Assembly (NCBI RefSeq): GCF_016735585.2 | Contig: NZ_JAERSE020000001.1 | Location: forward strand, 372,001 to 436,000 | Length of the DNA stretch: 64,000 nt | Reading direction: 5' to 3' | Origin: Chryseobacterium tagetis | GTDB lineage: Bacteria > Bacteroidota > Bacteroidia > Flavobacteriales > Weeksellaceae | Shown here: positions 36,023-45,458 of the stretch, piece by piece | How positions within the stretch are numbered: position 1 is the stretch's first letter | Layout: every line of letters begins with the position of its first letter | The notes under the pieces: model-generated | The model's database searches: none | Seen by the model: the letters and a program-made list of their open reading frames with translations, nothing else | Told to the model about the DNA's origin: nothing | Translations under genes and position numbers: made by a program

Positions 36023-36772
36023 TTATTTTTCAGATTCTGAAAGCCATGTTACCACATCGTTGAGCATCTGCTGATTGATAGTATGATCTTCCTGATACTG
36101 ATGAAATTCAGGATGCAATCCTTTTACTTGTAAATAATCAACAGCATCCAAAGCATATTGAAACTTTAAAACAGAATCCTGCGTTCCGTGAGAAACAAAT
36201 ATTTTCAGTTTTTTTAACCGGTTTTCTGTGGCTACCAAAGGTTTTACTTCAGGAAGCAGTCTTCCGCTCATAACGGCAATTCCTTTAATTTTTTCAGGTT
36301 CCGTTAACGCTACACTGTAACTCATAATTCCACCCTGGCTGAATCCCATTAGAAACACTTTATTCTCATCAAAATCTTCAACGTTTTTAAGATCTTCAAT
36401 AAACTTTAAAATGTCTTTTCTTGAACTTTCTGCCTGTTCTTCATTAATTACAGAACCTTGCGGGGTGAATTTCACCTGAAACGATGCAAAACTGTTCTGT
36501 CCTAAAACCAATGGACCTCTTGCAGATACTACCAGAAATTGATCAGGAAGTGCATTGGCAAAAGAAAACATATTTTGTTCGTTGCTTCCTACACCATGCA
36601 TCAGAATGATAAGTGGAGGCTTTTCAGTTTTTACTTTTGGCGGTCTTACCAAATAATGTAATGAGGGTTTTTGATCTGTTTTATCTGTTTTATCTGTCAT
36701 TTTGAAACTTAAACTTATTAAAATAATGAATATCAACAAAGTTGACATCCGTATATATTTTGATTGTATCAT
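36023..36772 (-). CDS. Phospholipase/carboxylesterase-like alpha/beta hydrolase, exported
   Basis: 249 residues: a hydrophobic N-terminus (MSTLLIFIILISLSF after a short lead) suggests export or anchoring. The esterase-D-like fold has ILMHGVGSNEQN (oxyanion loop), the nucleophile Ser in GFSQGG, Asp in HGTQDS and His in EDHTIN. This is the phospholipase/carboxylesterase 2 group. Its start overlaps the upstream dioxygenase gene by four bases. Confidence 0.87.
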   Translation of the reverse strand: MIQSKYIRMSTLLIFIILISLSFKMTDKTDKTDQKPSLHYLVRPPKVKTEKPPLIILMHGVGSNEQNMFSFANALPDQFLVVSARGPLVLGQNSFASFQVKFTPQGSVINEEQAESSRKDILKFIEDLKNVEDFDENKVFLMGFSQGGIMSYSVALTEPEKIKGIAVMSGRLLPEVKPLVATENRLKKLKIFVSHGTQDSVLKFQYALDAVDYLQVKGLHPEFHQYQEDHTINQQMLNDVVTWLSESEK

Positions 36773-37659
36773 GTCTTATCGATTTTCACGGACATCATAT
36801 TGAGTGATCCGGCTACAAGGGCATCATTAAAAATGGTAACTTTTTCATCTTTTTCCTGTAATCCTAAAATATAAAGCAGAGGATTATAATGTTCAGGCGT
36901 AGGAATGGAGAGTTGTATCTCTTTCCCCAGTTTATCATAATGAAGTAAGGACTGATGATCTCCGTCTGTTACAAGTTGTTTGATTTTTTCATTGGCTGTA
37001 ATTGCCCAATCAAAGCCATATCCCGGCGTCATCATTTTGTCCCATGCTGCCATTCTTAGATTATGAACTGTGTTCCCGCTCCCAATAATTAAAACTCCTT
37101 TTCTTCGTAGTGCCGAAAGTTCTTTTCCTAGCGCATAATGATATTCCGGACCTTTTGTATAATCCATACTCATTTCAATTACAGGAATATCTGCATTGGG
37201 ATATAGAAACTTAACAACCGTCCAACAGCCATGATCCAATCCCCATTCATCAGTTAAGCCAACATCAACAGAACTTATCAGTTTTTTTGTCTCCAGAGCA
37301 AGTTCAGGACTTCCGGGAGCAGGATATTGTACATCGAACAAAGCCTGAGGAAAACCTCCGAAATCATGAATAGTCTTCGGTTGCTCCATAGCGGTTATAA
37401 ATGTCCCTTTAGTTTCCCAGTGTGCCGAAATACAGAGGATTGCTCTGGGTTTAGGCAATGTTTTAGCAATGGACTGAAACCCCTGAGTAAAGATATTGTC
37501 ATCAATCGCATTCATCGGATTTCCGTGTCCTAAGAACAGAACCGGCATTCGTTCTGTTGGAGCCATATCGTTGGTAAGAGCGTGCAATGTATTAAGTTTC
37601 ATTGCAGCCGCTCCTATAGGTAAAAGTGCCATCATTTTGAGAAAATCTTTTCGCTTCAT
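36769..37659 (-). CDS. 4,5-DOPA-dioxygenase-like extradiol enzyme (LigB family, YgiD)
   Basis: A 296-residue metal-dependent LigB-fold enzyme. Metal and catalytic His residues appear in FLGHGNPMNAIDD, ISAHWET, GLDHGCW and GNTVHNLR. The order and the SMDYTKGPEYHYALG segment match YgiD, a zinc- or iron-dependent extradiol dioxygenase on DOPA. The first ~27 residues (MKRKDFLKMMALLPIGAAA) resemble a Tat- or Sec-type signal, which many YgiD proteins of Bacteroidota have. Co-transcribed with the esterase and the SnoaL-like gene. Confidence 0.88.
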   Translation of the reverse strand: MKRKDFLKMMALLPIGAAAMKLNTLHALTNDMAPTERMPVLFLGHGNPMNAIDDNIFTQGFQSIAKTLPKPRAILCISAHWETKGTFITAMEQPKTIHDFGGFPQALFDVQYPAPGSPELALETKKLISSVDVGLTDEWGLDHGCWTVVKFLYPNADIPVIEMSMDYTKGPEYHYALGKELSALRRKGVLIIGSGNTVHNLRMAAWDKMMTPGYGFDWAITANEKIKQLVTDGDHQSLLHYDKLGKEIQLSIPTPEHYNPLLYILGLQEKDEKVTIFNDALVAGSLNMMSVKIDKT

Positions 37660-37665
37660 GGATGG

Positions 37666-38238
37666 TTATTTATTCATAATCTGATCCATATAAGATTTAT
37701 TATCCCAAAATAAATACTCTTCACTCATCGTTCCGTCCTCTTTCCAGATTCCGATAGTTGCCATGGGAAGTTTAAATTTTTTACCGGTCGGTTGTATAAA
37801 AGTTCCGTCACCAAGAGGCATAGGTTCTGTAAAAGTACCTTCCATGTATCCCATAACGGCGGTTATATTACCGCTCCCGATTTTTATAGGATGCTCTTTA
37901 ATTCTTGTATCCGGTGCATAGACAAACATGGCATCAAGTGTTTTAATATGTTGTTCTATTCCTTTTTCGGTATGCCCGTCAGGAAAATGAACCAGAATAT
38001 CTTTTGCATGGCTTTCGTGAAGTCTTTTCCAGTCTCTGTTGCTGAAAACCGTATAATCCAGTGTGTCGAAAGTTGCCAGATTGTTGGCAATAATTTCGTT
38101 GGCAGCAGTAAGTTCTTTAATCTGCTTCAAGGCATTATCACTTTTTGCTGTTCTTTTGTTCTGGGCATTGACTGAAATCCCTGATAATACGATTAATGAT
38201 ACCACTAATGCTCCTTTTGTTAAGAATGTCTTTTTCAT
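37666..38238 (-). CDS. Secreted SnoaL-like (NTF2-fold) protein
   Basis: The start at ATG 38238 (MKKTFLTKGALVVSLIVLSG to NAQ) gives a clean signal peptide; the longer frame upstream reads as noncoding. The mature ~165 residues are a SnoaL-type ester cyclase-like NTF2 fold: TVFSNRDWKRLHESHAKDI, HFPDGHTEKGIEQHIKTLD and TGKKFKLPMATIGIWK. It is the first gene of a minus-strand operon with the YgiD-like dioxygenase six bases downstream and the esterase after that. A role in processing an aromatic or polyketide-like compound would fit the neighbours but is inference. Confidence 0.83.
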   Translation of the reverse strand: MKKTFLTKGALVVSLIVLSGISVNAQNKRTAKSDNALKQIKELTAANEIIANNLATFDTLDYTVFSNRDWKRLHESHAKDILVHFPDGHTEKGIEQHIKTLDAMFVYAPDTRIKEHPIKIGSGNITAVMGYMEGTFTEPMPLGDGTFIQPTGKKFKLPMATIGIWKEDGTMSEEYLFWDNKSYMDQIMNK

Positions 38239-38321
38239 TTTTATTTGTTTAAAATTATAATACAAATTTCCAAAACAAACAGGATGAAGAGATAACACTT
38301 ATCAGAAGAATCGTTGTTATT

Positions 38322-39152
38322 TTAGGAAATAATCTTGATCATTTCTTTGCGGTATTCAGAAGGAGTGATGCCTGTTTTTTTCTTAAAAGCGTGGGTGAAA
38401 TAAGTCTTTTCATTAAATCCCAATTCATAACCGATCTCTGCAATCGTTTTATCTGTGGTAATCAGCAGGTTTTTGGCTTCGGTTAATTTTCTGACCTCTA
38501 TAATTTCAGAAACACTCTGATGAAGAATCTCCTGACAGATGATATTGAGGTTTCGGGTACTCATAAAAAGCTTTTCGGCATAGAAGTTTACATCTTTTGC
38601 TTCCTTATAATGCTCTTCCAGTAAGCGAAGAAAATTTTTAAAGGTCAGGCTCTGAATTTTTTTAGACTCATCATCGTTGAGGTTGAGCTTTTTTCGGTCA
38701 GATTCTATAATGGTAAAGAGACTGCTCAGCAACTGACGGATAATAGATAAATCCGGGTTGGGCTGAAGATATTCGTCGTAAATGATTTGGCAAATGCTGT
38801 CTAATCTTTCAAAGCACGTGTCTGCTTTTAGGCATATATTGGCTTTGTCGTGATAGGAAGAATAGAGTTGGAAAACTGTTTCTGCAATGAATTCTCGTTT
38901 GAAACGGATAGCCCAGATGTCGCATTTTCCGTCTTTAATAAGAGGTTTTACACGATGCACTTTCCCTTGCGCAATAAAACTGACAAAAGGAGCATCGATA
39001 AGTTGAGATTTAAAATCGATGAAATGTTCCAGTTGTCCATATTTTCCTATCAGCAATTCTTCATAATCATGATGATGAGGTTCATTATCTGTACTGTTGA
39101 TTCTGTCTGATTCTACAGCATCAAGTTTAAACATTTTAAAAATCTCATTCAT
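38322..39152 (-). CDS. AraC-family transcriptional regulator
   Basis: A 276-residue regulator: an N-terminal cupin-type sensor (EPHHHDYEELLIGKYGQ near 25-41) and a C-terminal double HTH (KDVNFYAEKLFMSTRNLNII; IAEIGYELGFNEKTYFTHAF) ending ITPSEYRKEM. It is upstream of the SnoaL-YgiD-esterase operon on the same strand, separated by ~84 bases, and may control it. Confidence 0.9.
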   Translation of the reverse strand: MNEIFKMFKLDAVESDRINSTDNEPHHHDYEELLIGKYGQLEHFIDFKSQLIDAPFVSFIAQGKVHRVKPLIKDGKCDIWAIRFKREFIAETVFQLYSSYHDKANICLKADTCFERLDSICQIIYDEYLQPNPDLSIIRQLLSSLFTIIESDRKKLNLNDDESKKIQSLTFKNFLRLLEEHYKEAKDVNFYAEKLFMSTRNLNIICQEILHQSVSEIIEVRKLTEAKNLLITTDKTIAEIGYELGFNEKTYFTHAFKKKTGITPSEYRKEMIKIIS

Positions 39153-39267
39153 TGTATGTACTATTTATCTAGAAAATTTAAAGGTACTTATAAAAAGTAT
39201 TTCAGATATAAATTTCCGACAGTTTCTAGAACAAAAATGATCGATAATAAAGAGGTGGCAAAGCTCA

Positions 39268-39720
39268 TTATTCTAAGTCTTCTAATTTGATTACGGCATT
39301 TATCTGTAAATCTTCTGTCAAATTAAATGTTTTACCAAGCTTCTGTGAAGCGTTGATAAATGCAATGAAAATACATAATTCTGAAATTTCATTATCGGAA
39401 AAATATTCTCTCAGCATATCAAAATGAGCATTTGAAATGGAATGATGATCTTTACTGAATAATTCTGCAAATGCTGCTGCTATAGATGTTTTCAGTTGAG
39501 TTTTGTCAAAGTCGGGTTTACCGCCTTTTACCATGCAGTATTCACAGTTATTTTCAAAAGCCGTTGTTCTGCGGATTTGTTCAAGCAGATTACTATCGAG
39601 TGCAGTATGTTTCCATAAAGTTTCTTCCAGTTCGTTCCATTTTTTTAAGATTTCAGGATTGTGGCCTATCAACTTTTCAAAAGGAGTGTTTCCGTTTTTG
39701 GAGAATTTGATTCTTGTCAT
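39268..39720 (-). CDS. Carboxymuconolactone-decarboxylase/AhpD-like protein
   Basis: A 150-residue all-helical CMD-family protein with the redox pair CEYC in a position typical of AhpD-like peroxidase-related proteins (TAFENNCEYCMVKGG). In AhpD these cysteines, a nearby Glu and a His drive alkylhydroperoxide reduction. It is divergent from the Lrp-type gene at 39834, with 113 bases between, suggesting that the regulator controls it. Confidence 0.83.
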   Translation of the reverse strand: MTRIKFSKNGNTPFEKLIGHNPEILKKWNELEETLWKHTALDSNLLEQIRRTTAFENNCEYCMVKGGKPDFDKTQLKTSIAAAFAELFSKDHHSISNAHFDMLREYFSDNEISELCIFIAFINASQKLGKTFNLTEDLQINAVIKLEDLE

Positions 39721-39833
39721 TGTATGAAAATTTTATTTTTCAAAGTTCAAGTTTTTACTTTTTTCTTTAAAATGGATTTAATTGGATTTTTAAGTATTTT
39801 TGATTGATTTAATTTTTATTTATTCCATACACA

Positions 39834-40274
39834 ATGAAAATCACTTTAGATGAATTTGACTATAAAATCCTGAAAATTTTAAATGAAAACTCAAGATTGA
39901 GCTATGCTGAAATTGGCCGGAAAATTTCTTTGTCACAATCAGCAACGAAAGAAAGAGTTTTGAATTTAGTTGATAATGGTGTGATAAAATGCTTTAGCAT
40001 AGATGTAGATTTTGGAAAACTAGGATATGGATTGAAAGTCCTTATCAATATGAAATTTAAAAATGATGAGTTTAAGAAATTTATTGCTGATCTCTCTAAA
40101 TTTCCTGAAATTCTTAAATGCAAGAGAGTAACGGGTGAATATTGTTTGATAACAGAGTGTATCTTAAAAGATAGTTCTCATCTTGAAAATCTTATTGATC
40201 GATTAATTACATACGGCATTCCGACAACATCCATTCAATTATCAGAGGTAGAAATTAACCATTTTTTCCAGTGA
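39834..40274 (+). CDS. Lrp/AsnC-family transcriptional regulator
   Basis: 146 residues: an N-terminal winged HTH (LDEFDYKILKILNENSRLS, then AEIGRKISLSQSATKERV) and a C-terminal RAM domain (LKVLINMKFKNDEFKKFIA to VTGEYCLITECIL). It is distinct from the first Lrp-type protein at 2053-2514. Divergent from the CMD-type gene and therefore its likely regulator. Confidence 0.88.
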   Translation: MKITLDEFDYKILKILNENSRLSYAEIGRKISLSQSATKERVLNLVDNGVIKCFSIDVDFGKLGYGLKVLINMKFKNDEFKKFIADLSKFPEILKCKRVTGEYCLITECILKDSSHLENLIDRLITYGIPTTSIQLSEVEINHFFQ

Positions 40275-40536
40275 TATTTTTTTACAAGACTATGGATATG
40301 AATTTTTTTGTAGCATCAATCATGAGAGGAAAAAACTCAGGAATTGGCATTAATGTAATGAATGGATCTGCAATTATTGCTCAATAAATACTGAGATAAC
40401 AGAAGTGGGAAGTGAATTAATATTTTGGAATGAAAAAGAAGAGGAATATTTACACCCAACACGCTGAATAAAAACTGAATACTAAACATATTCTATTTAT
40501 TGGGTATAACTTCATATAATAGGATGAGGTGTTGTT
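40275..40536. other. Gene-poor gap with a possible gene remnant
   Basis: A 31-residue ORF (40292-40387, ending GIGINVMNGSAIIAQ) is the only coding-like stretch; it lacks a start context or family and is probably a remnant. Nothing else is visible up to the terminator at 40537. Confidence 0.35.
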
Positions 40537-40591
40537 AAAAATAAAAAAACATGGATAACTTTATATTGATTTTAGTCTAAAAGTTATCCAT
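40537..40591 (-). terminator. Intrinsic terminator for the minus-strand surface protein gene
   Basis: ATGGATAACTTT (40551-40562) pairs perfectly with AAAGTTATCCAT (40580-40591). The A-rich tract at 40537-40549 becomes the U-run on the minus strand. Confidence 0.75.
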
Positions 40592-40639
40592 ATTCTGTAG
40601 TACAATTAATAGTCATATTCTATGACCAGAGTTTGCTTT

Positions 40640-41422
40640 TTACTGATGTTCTATAGCATAAATATAGTCTTCCCCGGAACCCCCAAGCGTAAGGGTAGAA
40701 GTTGTCCCAAGTGTATAAGAATCATGATCCCATAGGTAAAGTGTTACCGTATCGGCAGTAACTTCCACTTGTAAAATACCTAATGAATACAGCCCATGCT
40801 GAATAAAACCTGCTGTACCATTTGAAGTGAAGGCAAGCATTCTTTTGTTGATAGTAGGATAAATAAATCCTGTGTAAGTAGTAGGTGATGTTGTACTTGA
40901 AGAATATGTAAGTCGTGACGCATACGCAGTATTAGCTGCTGTTGCCCCATGTATAAGAATTCCGGTATATATAAGCCATTTTCCTTTAGGAAGAGTAATA
41001 TAAGACTCCATATACTTTCCTCCACTTGAGGTAGCATAGGAAACGAGATTGGAGGTAACCACTCCCGTAATAACACGTACTTTTGACGTACCCCAAGTAG
41101 CTAGTCCATCAGCATCTGAAACAAGTACTTTTCCTGCACCCTGTGTTCCGTCTACAATTTTTACAGCACCATTAGTGGTACCATTGTTAATATCCAATCG
41201 TGTTGTGGGAGAAACCGTTCCTATACCAATACTTCCAGCAGAAGTGATGACAACATCATTACTTTGCTGTGCCAAAGAAGGGGCCCCAGTCGCAGCATTG
41301 TCTCTGTCTCCATCTACATGCAATATTGCTTGAGGATTTTGAGTATTGATTCCGACATTTTGCCCAAATACAAGAGAAGATAACACTACAGATAAAGCCG
41401 ATAATAAATACGTTTTTGACAT
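40640..41422 (-). CDS. Secreted surface protein with intramolecular-repeat N-terminus, function unknown
   Basis: A 260-residue secreted protein: signal peptide MSKTYLLSALSVVLSSLVFG, then NVGINTQNPQAILHVDGDRD and VGIGTVSPTTRLDINNGTTN, two copies of the (V/I)GI(N/G)TxxPxxxLxx(D) motif that marks phage-tail-fibre-like surface proteins of flavobacteria. The C-terminal ~150 residues are Ser/Thr/Tyr-rich and predicted beta, perhaps a jelly-roll or C1q-like head. No T9SS C-terminal domain is seen. Its promoter shares an upstream 20-base motif with two sites in the 45-kb gap. Confidence 0.75.
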   Translation of the reverse strand: MSKTYLLSALSVVLSSLVFGQNVGINTQNPQAILHVDGDRDNAATGAPSLAQQSNDVVITSAGSIGIGTVSPTTRLDINNGTTNGAVKIVDGTQGAGKVLVSDADGLATWGTSKVRVITGVVTSNLVSYATSSGGKYMESYITLPKGKWLIYTGILIHGATAANTAYASRLTYSSSTTSPTTYTGFIYPTINKRMLAFTSNGTAGFIQHGLYSLGILQVEVTADTVTLYLWDHDSYTLGTTSTLTLGGSGEDYIYAIEHQ

Positions 41423-41445
41423 AATTTGTTGTTTAAATTTTTGTA

Positions 41446-41504
41446 CAAAAGAAAAAAAAACAAGGTATCGTTACAATGTATTGTTTGGCGTTATTCTGTA
41501 ATTG
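41446..41504 (-). promoter_or_regulatory. Promoter and upstream motif of the surface protein gene
   Basis: On the minus strand, TTG (41476-41474), a 20-base spacer and TTCTTTTG (41453-41446; one mismatch to TAnnTTTG) form the promoter. Eight bases upstream of TTG lies CAATTACAGAATAACGCCAA (41504-41485), 17 of 20 identical to the motif at 45459-45478, which has the same orientation and the same eight-base spacing to its own TTG. Confidence 0.6.
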
Positions 41505-41653
41505 TGATAATGTTTTCCTTCGTCTCCAAAATGAATATCAGTCAATTGGATGGATAAAAAGAGCCCTGCATTGAAATCTGAAAATGAATTGGGTAAGGCC
41601 CAAAGGGAACGATGTTTTTATTATATAGAACCTGACTTTTTAATAGTAAGTAT

Positions 41654-43225
41654 TTATAAGTGTTGGCCAACTCTTTTCAGATTGGAAATGAATTTTGAGG
41701 GAGAAATTCCTGTTTCTTTTGTAAAAACTTTCGTGAAATGACTATGAGATGAGAAGCCTGCCAATTCACATAAGTAACTAATTTTGTATTTTACAGATTC
41801 AGGGTTTTCATATAAATGTTCAATAATGAACTTAATTTTTAAGGTATTAATATAATCGCTGAAAGATTTTGCCCAGTATTCTTTTAATAGATAAGTAATA
41901 TATTTGGTATTGGTACCGAGAATACTTGCAAAATTGCTTAAAGTGAAATTTTTAGCTGTAAAGGCTGTTCCTTTTTCAAATTCTTCAATTTTTTTTAAAA
42001 GTTCTGTTTCCTTTTCATTTGAAATTATTTTAGATTTATTAATACTATTATTATCTGCTACAGGAGTATCAATATTCTTATCCATCTCATTGTTTTCTGA
42101 GAGGGTTACTATATCTTTCTTTTTTTCAATTTCTTTGATGATTTTCTCAAATCTTAGTCTTATTTTTTCTTCTTTTTTTCTGCTGAGAAAAATAAATAAT
42201 AGGCTAAAACATAGTAATAATCCCGCGACAGATACCCAGATCCACTTATAGTTTTTCTGACGATTCACGATTTTATTTTGAAGTTTTGTTTCCTGCGAGA
42301 TAGCCTTTACACTTGCAGAATTGATACTGTCTTTGAGCTGAAAAAACTGTTCGAATAATTCATTTTTTTTAGTAACATCATCTACATTATATTTTAAACG
42401 TTGCTCTGTAATGAACGTTAAAAAGTATACATTTTTGTTTTCTTCTGCTATAGCTTTTGCCTTTTCAAAGTATTTCTTAGCTTCTTCTTTATTATTTTCT
42501 TTTGCGTTTATGATCGCTTTACATACGTAGTATATGTCAATTCTTCTGTCGGATGGAGGTAATTTTTCGTACTTTTCATATTGTTGAATCTGATATTTGG
42601 CTGCATCAAGATTATCACATAATAAGTAATCAAGACTAAGACTGACATGTTGTACAGAAAGAGAAGTTTCATTACTTTCGAAATAATGTTTTTTTTGAAA
42701 TTTCTCTATTCTTTTGATGATTTCATTTCTGATTGGGATATTCTGACAATATTTTTTTTCATCCGATAAAAAAGTTGTTTCTAAAATAAGCGCCATAATA
42801 TTTAATGCCGGTTCATTTTGAATCTGTTCCGCTATTTTCTTTGCCTCTTCTAAATTTGAATATGCTTTATCTTTTAATCCTGCTTTATTATAAGCTGCGG
42901 CCATATAATAATTAATCATAAAACGGTCTGTGTGTTTATCAAGCTTTGTAAATAAGGAATCGGCTTTCCGTCCAAAAAAAATGCTTTGACTATAATTTGC
43001 TTTTTTGTAATACCCATTACTCAAGGTGTAGTAACCTTTGGAAATTTCGTTATCATTTCTTGAGAGCTTAAGTATTTCTTCTCCCTTAGCAATAATTTCA
43101 TCTGCAGTTTCTACTTTTTTATAATACAGATCTGAGATCTGTTTGCTTAAAGTGGAATCACTAACATTTTGTGCAGATAAAAATAATACCCATAAAAAAG
43201 CTGTTATAGCATATATTTTTCTCAT
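41654..43225 (-). CDS. Membrane-anchored AraC-type regulator with TPR-like sensor
   Basis: 523 residues: signal peptide (1-18), a periplasmic helical-repeat region of ~300 residues (TPR-like: GYYTLSNGYYKKANYSQSIF, AAAYNKAGLKDKAYSNLEEA), one membrane span at ~327-346 (WVSVAGLLLCFSLLFIFLS), a charged coiled-coil linker, and a C-terminal AraC double HTH (FASILGTNTKYITYLLKEYW; ISYLCELAGFSSHSHFTKVF) ending GISPSKFISNL. This one-component membrane regulator is a common Bacteroidota form. It lies beside secreted surface protein genes, so it may sense an envelope signal and control them. Confidence 0.88.
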   Translation of the reverse strand: MRKIYAITAFLWVLFLSAQNVSDSTLSKQISDLYYKKVETADEIIAKGEEILKLSRNDNEISKGYYTLSNGYYKKANYSQSIFFGRKADSLFTKLDKHTDRFMINYYMAAAYNKAGLKDKAYSNLEEAKKIAEQIQNEPALNIMALILETTFLSDEKKYCQNIPIRNEIIKRIEKFQKKHYFESNETSLSVQHVSLSLDYLLCDNLDAAKYQIQQYEKYEKLPPSDRRIDIYYVCKAIINAKENNKEEAKKYFEKAKAIAEENKNVYFLTFITEQRLKYNVDDVTKKNELFEQFFQLKDSINSASVKAISQETKLQNKIVNRQKNYKWIWVSVAGLLLCFSLLFIFLSRKKEEKIRLRFEKIIKEIEKKKDIVTLSENNEMDKNIDTPVADNNSINKSKIISNEKETELLKKIEEFEKGTAFTAKNFTLSNFASILGTNTKYITYLLKEYWAKSFSDYINTLKIKFIIEHLYENPESVKYKISYLCELAGFSSHSHFTKVFTKETGISPSKFISNLKRVGQHL

Positions 43226-43444
43226 ATTTATTTAATATTTATAAAGTAATTAGTTTGTTTAATTGGTGTTGTAATTGTTGAAATTAAGTAGTATTTATAA
43301 ATAAAATTATTTTTCATTATAAATTTAATAATTATGGAATGTTGAATTAAGATAATTATCTATTTTTTTGAAGTATGAATTGATTTCTATATCATTGAGT
43401 TTATTTTTTTGTTTTGTATCCCATGATTATAGTAAATAAGATCA

Positions 43445-44419
43445 TTATAAATGCTTGTTTTCTATGTAAGAACCAGCACCCAAAAGGGTATTTATATATT
43501 CTGAGGGAGTGATGCCTTCTATCTGCTTGAATACGCGGTTGAATGTAGGCTGATTAGAAAAACCTGCATTTATATACATCGACATTAAACTGGTTTTTGT
43601 TAAATCAGTTTCTGACATTAATTTTTTAATATAATTTATTCTGCATGTATTGAGATAATGATGGAAATTCCCATAGCCATGAATCTTTAATGCTTTGGAA
43701 ATAGAAGCAATACTGATGTCTGACAATATGACTAATTTCGCAACACTGAACCGGGAATCCTTGAACAATTCCTCTCCTTCGATCAGGTCTCTGATTTTAA
43801 GAAAAAGGTGTTGATGCTTCTCTAAATCCTGATTGTTATTTTCAGGCTTTGCTTTATTTTTTTTTAACTGTAAACGGTTGGTTATTTCTAGACTTCTAAT
43901 TTGATTTTTATAATATAATAGCAGATTAAAAATCAATATATTAGATATGATTGTGAAAGAATCAGATATCGCTATCTGGCTTTTATTTTTATATTTCAAC
44001 ATCCCGAATGATACCCATTGAGAAATGATGCAGGCCAGGATAATTAATAAGACTAGGTAAGCAGAATAGATGAATATATATTTCTTTTCCAGCAATATGT
44101 AAGCTGCTAAAGGAATGGGTAAGAGCCATGTAGAACTCATTGTTGAATAATTCCACAGATCTAGCATGATGAAAAACCTGAAAGCAGGAGCTATGATGAA
44201 ATATGCATGTATTATGTATTTTATTTCATGGCTGTTTCTGGCAATAATCCATGCGAAACCGGTCAGAAAAAATAAAATAAATGGATAGCAGGCAAAAGGA
44301 ATATTGTCTAAAAGCAGGAAAGTTAGACCGAAGGTTCCAAGTAAAAAAAGTTTTAAATAGATATAATGTTCAACAAGTTTCTTTTTAAGAGATATTGTTG
44401 TTTTAGTTTTTATACTCAT
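43445..44419 (-). CDS. Membrane AraC-type regulator with six-helix N-terminal domain
   Basis: 324 residues. The first ~175 residues are hydrophobic with about six membrane segments (FLLGTFGLTFLLLDNIPF, YPFILFFLTGFAWIIA, YFIIAPAFRFFIML and so on), followed by a linker and an AraC double HTH (FSVAKLVILSDISIASISKA; LMSMYINAGFSNQPTFNRVF) ending GITPSEYINTLLG. The integral-membrane sensor-plus-AraC design is less common than cupin-AraC. It is the last gene before the 1.45-kb gap and is divergent in arrangement from the surface protein genes at 45.9 kb. Confidence 0.85.
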   Translation of the reverse strand: MSIKTKTTISLKKKLVEHYIYLKLFLLGTFGLTFLLLDNIPFACYPFILFFLTGFAWIIARNSHEIKYIIHAYFIIAPAFRFFIMLDLWNYSTMSSTWLLPIPLAAYILLEKKYIFIYSAYLVLLIILACIISQWVSFGMLKYKNKSQIAISDSFTIISNILIFNLLLYYKNQIRSLEITNRLQLKKNKAKPENNNQDLEKHQHLFLKIRDLIEGEELFKDSRFSVAKLVILSDISIASISKALKIHGYGNFHHYLNTCRINYIKKLMSETDLTKTSLMSMYINAGFSNQPTFNRVFKQIEGITPSEYINTLLGAGSYIENKHL

Positions 44420-44892
44420 CTCTATATTTTTATGGTTTCAACCCAAATTTTATCTGTGAATTTTAAATGAGGTTATTAGAAAATGTGAAAAGAAAGAGGG
44501 GAGAAGCATCTGCGGTCTCCTTCCCAATATTTTTTGAGACTGTTTTTTCAGTAGACTAGGAGTTAAAAACAATTATTTATTGTTTTATGAGTGTTAGAAA
44601 TACTACTCAATGTCCTTTGATGCTAGATCTTGTGTATCTATGTTGTAAAGAAAATTTAACTGGCGCATCTTAGTGAAGGCAGAATCATTTCTGTATAAAT
44701 AAGTCTTTCATATTCCACTATTATGGGATTTTGAAAGCTTATATAATTCTGTGAGTACGACAGAGGTTCCTGCAGTATTTATAGAATACAGATGTTTTTT
44801 TTGTGTGGTAATTGGGTTTATTTTAGTATTTCTGTGAAATTAATTCGAATGAAAGCTTCCTTTATATTCTATCCGTAATTATTAAAAAATGT

Positions 44893-45006
44893 TTAGGAGA
44901 ACATATATTCTAAACACTCATATTGGGATAGCTGTGATGATGAAATCATTATGTTCTTATACAAAATAGGGGAGGCTATGTTAGATAGTAAATACATTTT
45001 TTTCAT
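44893..45006 (-). CDS. Short ORF (37 residues) with strong promoter
   Basis: ATG at 45006 follows TTTTTAAACATCAAATT, a 5' untranslated sequence identical to that before the ORF at 45541, and encodes MKKMYLLSNIASPILYKNIM onwards, 37 residues, ending TAA 44895-44893. A promoter and a conserved upstream motif precede it. The MKK-plus-hydrophobic start looks like a decayed signal peptide, so it may be the surviving 5' end of a lost surface protein gene or a genuine small peptide. Confidence 0.35.
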   Translation of the reverse strand: MKKMYLLSNIASPILYKNIMISSSQLSQYECLEYMFS

Positions 45007-45029
45007 AATTTGATGTTTAAAAATTTAGG

Positions 45030-45094
45030 CAAAAGTAGAGTTTGTATCTTTTTATTGCAATGTAAGTCCTGTCGTAATTATAGAATTGCGCTAA
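45030..45094 (-). promoter_or_regulatory. Promoter and operator-like motif for the leftward short ORF
   Basis: On the minus strand, TTG (45060-45058), 20 bases, then TACTTTTG (45037-45030) match the promoter consensus. The motif TAATTATAGAATTGCGCTAA lies at 45075-45094 (plus strand), 18 of 20 identical to 45459-45478, but its orientation relative to this promoter is reversed, and its spacing to TTG is 14 bases. Confidence 0.65.
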
Positions 45095-45109
45095 TTTTTT
45101 TGTTTTCTT

Positions 45110-45137
45110 ACAACTTATTGGAAAATGTATAAGTTGT
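45110..45137. repeat. Small inverted repeat in the long gap
   Basis: ACAACTTAT (45110-45118) pairs with ATAAGTTGT (45129-45137) around a 10-base loop. No T-run follows on either side, so a terminator is unlikely. Confidence 0.4.
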
Positions 45138-45458
45138 TATATTTAGGGTCAATACTCAGCTTGTTCTTTCTTCTTCAATCTTGTAATCACAGTGCTTTAA
45201 TAGCTAATAATCAAATTGAATTTCTACGACAATTTTCTTTTCAATAGTATTGCTTTTCTTTATCTCGCTTTCATTGGATTTAAATATAAGATCCAGTTTG
45301 AATGTCTTCAATAAAAAGAAGTTCCTTAAAGTTATTTTTCATTAACAGATTTTCTTCTAAAAAGATAAATTTTCAAAAAGAGCTGTTTGATCACTTTGCT
45401 TTGTTGGTAGGTGTTCATATACTCTTAACTTGTAAAGACTGTGGTAGTTAGTTTTGTT

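Noticed and set aside
38239..38298. Extended start of the SnoaL-like protein at 38298
   Set aside because: ATG 38238 gives an exact signal peptide start; the extension has no such signal.
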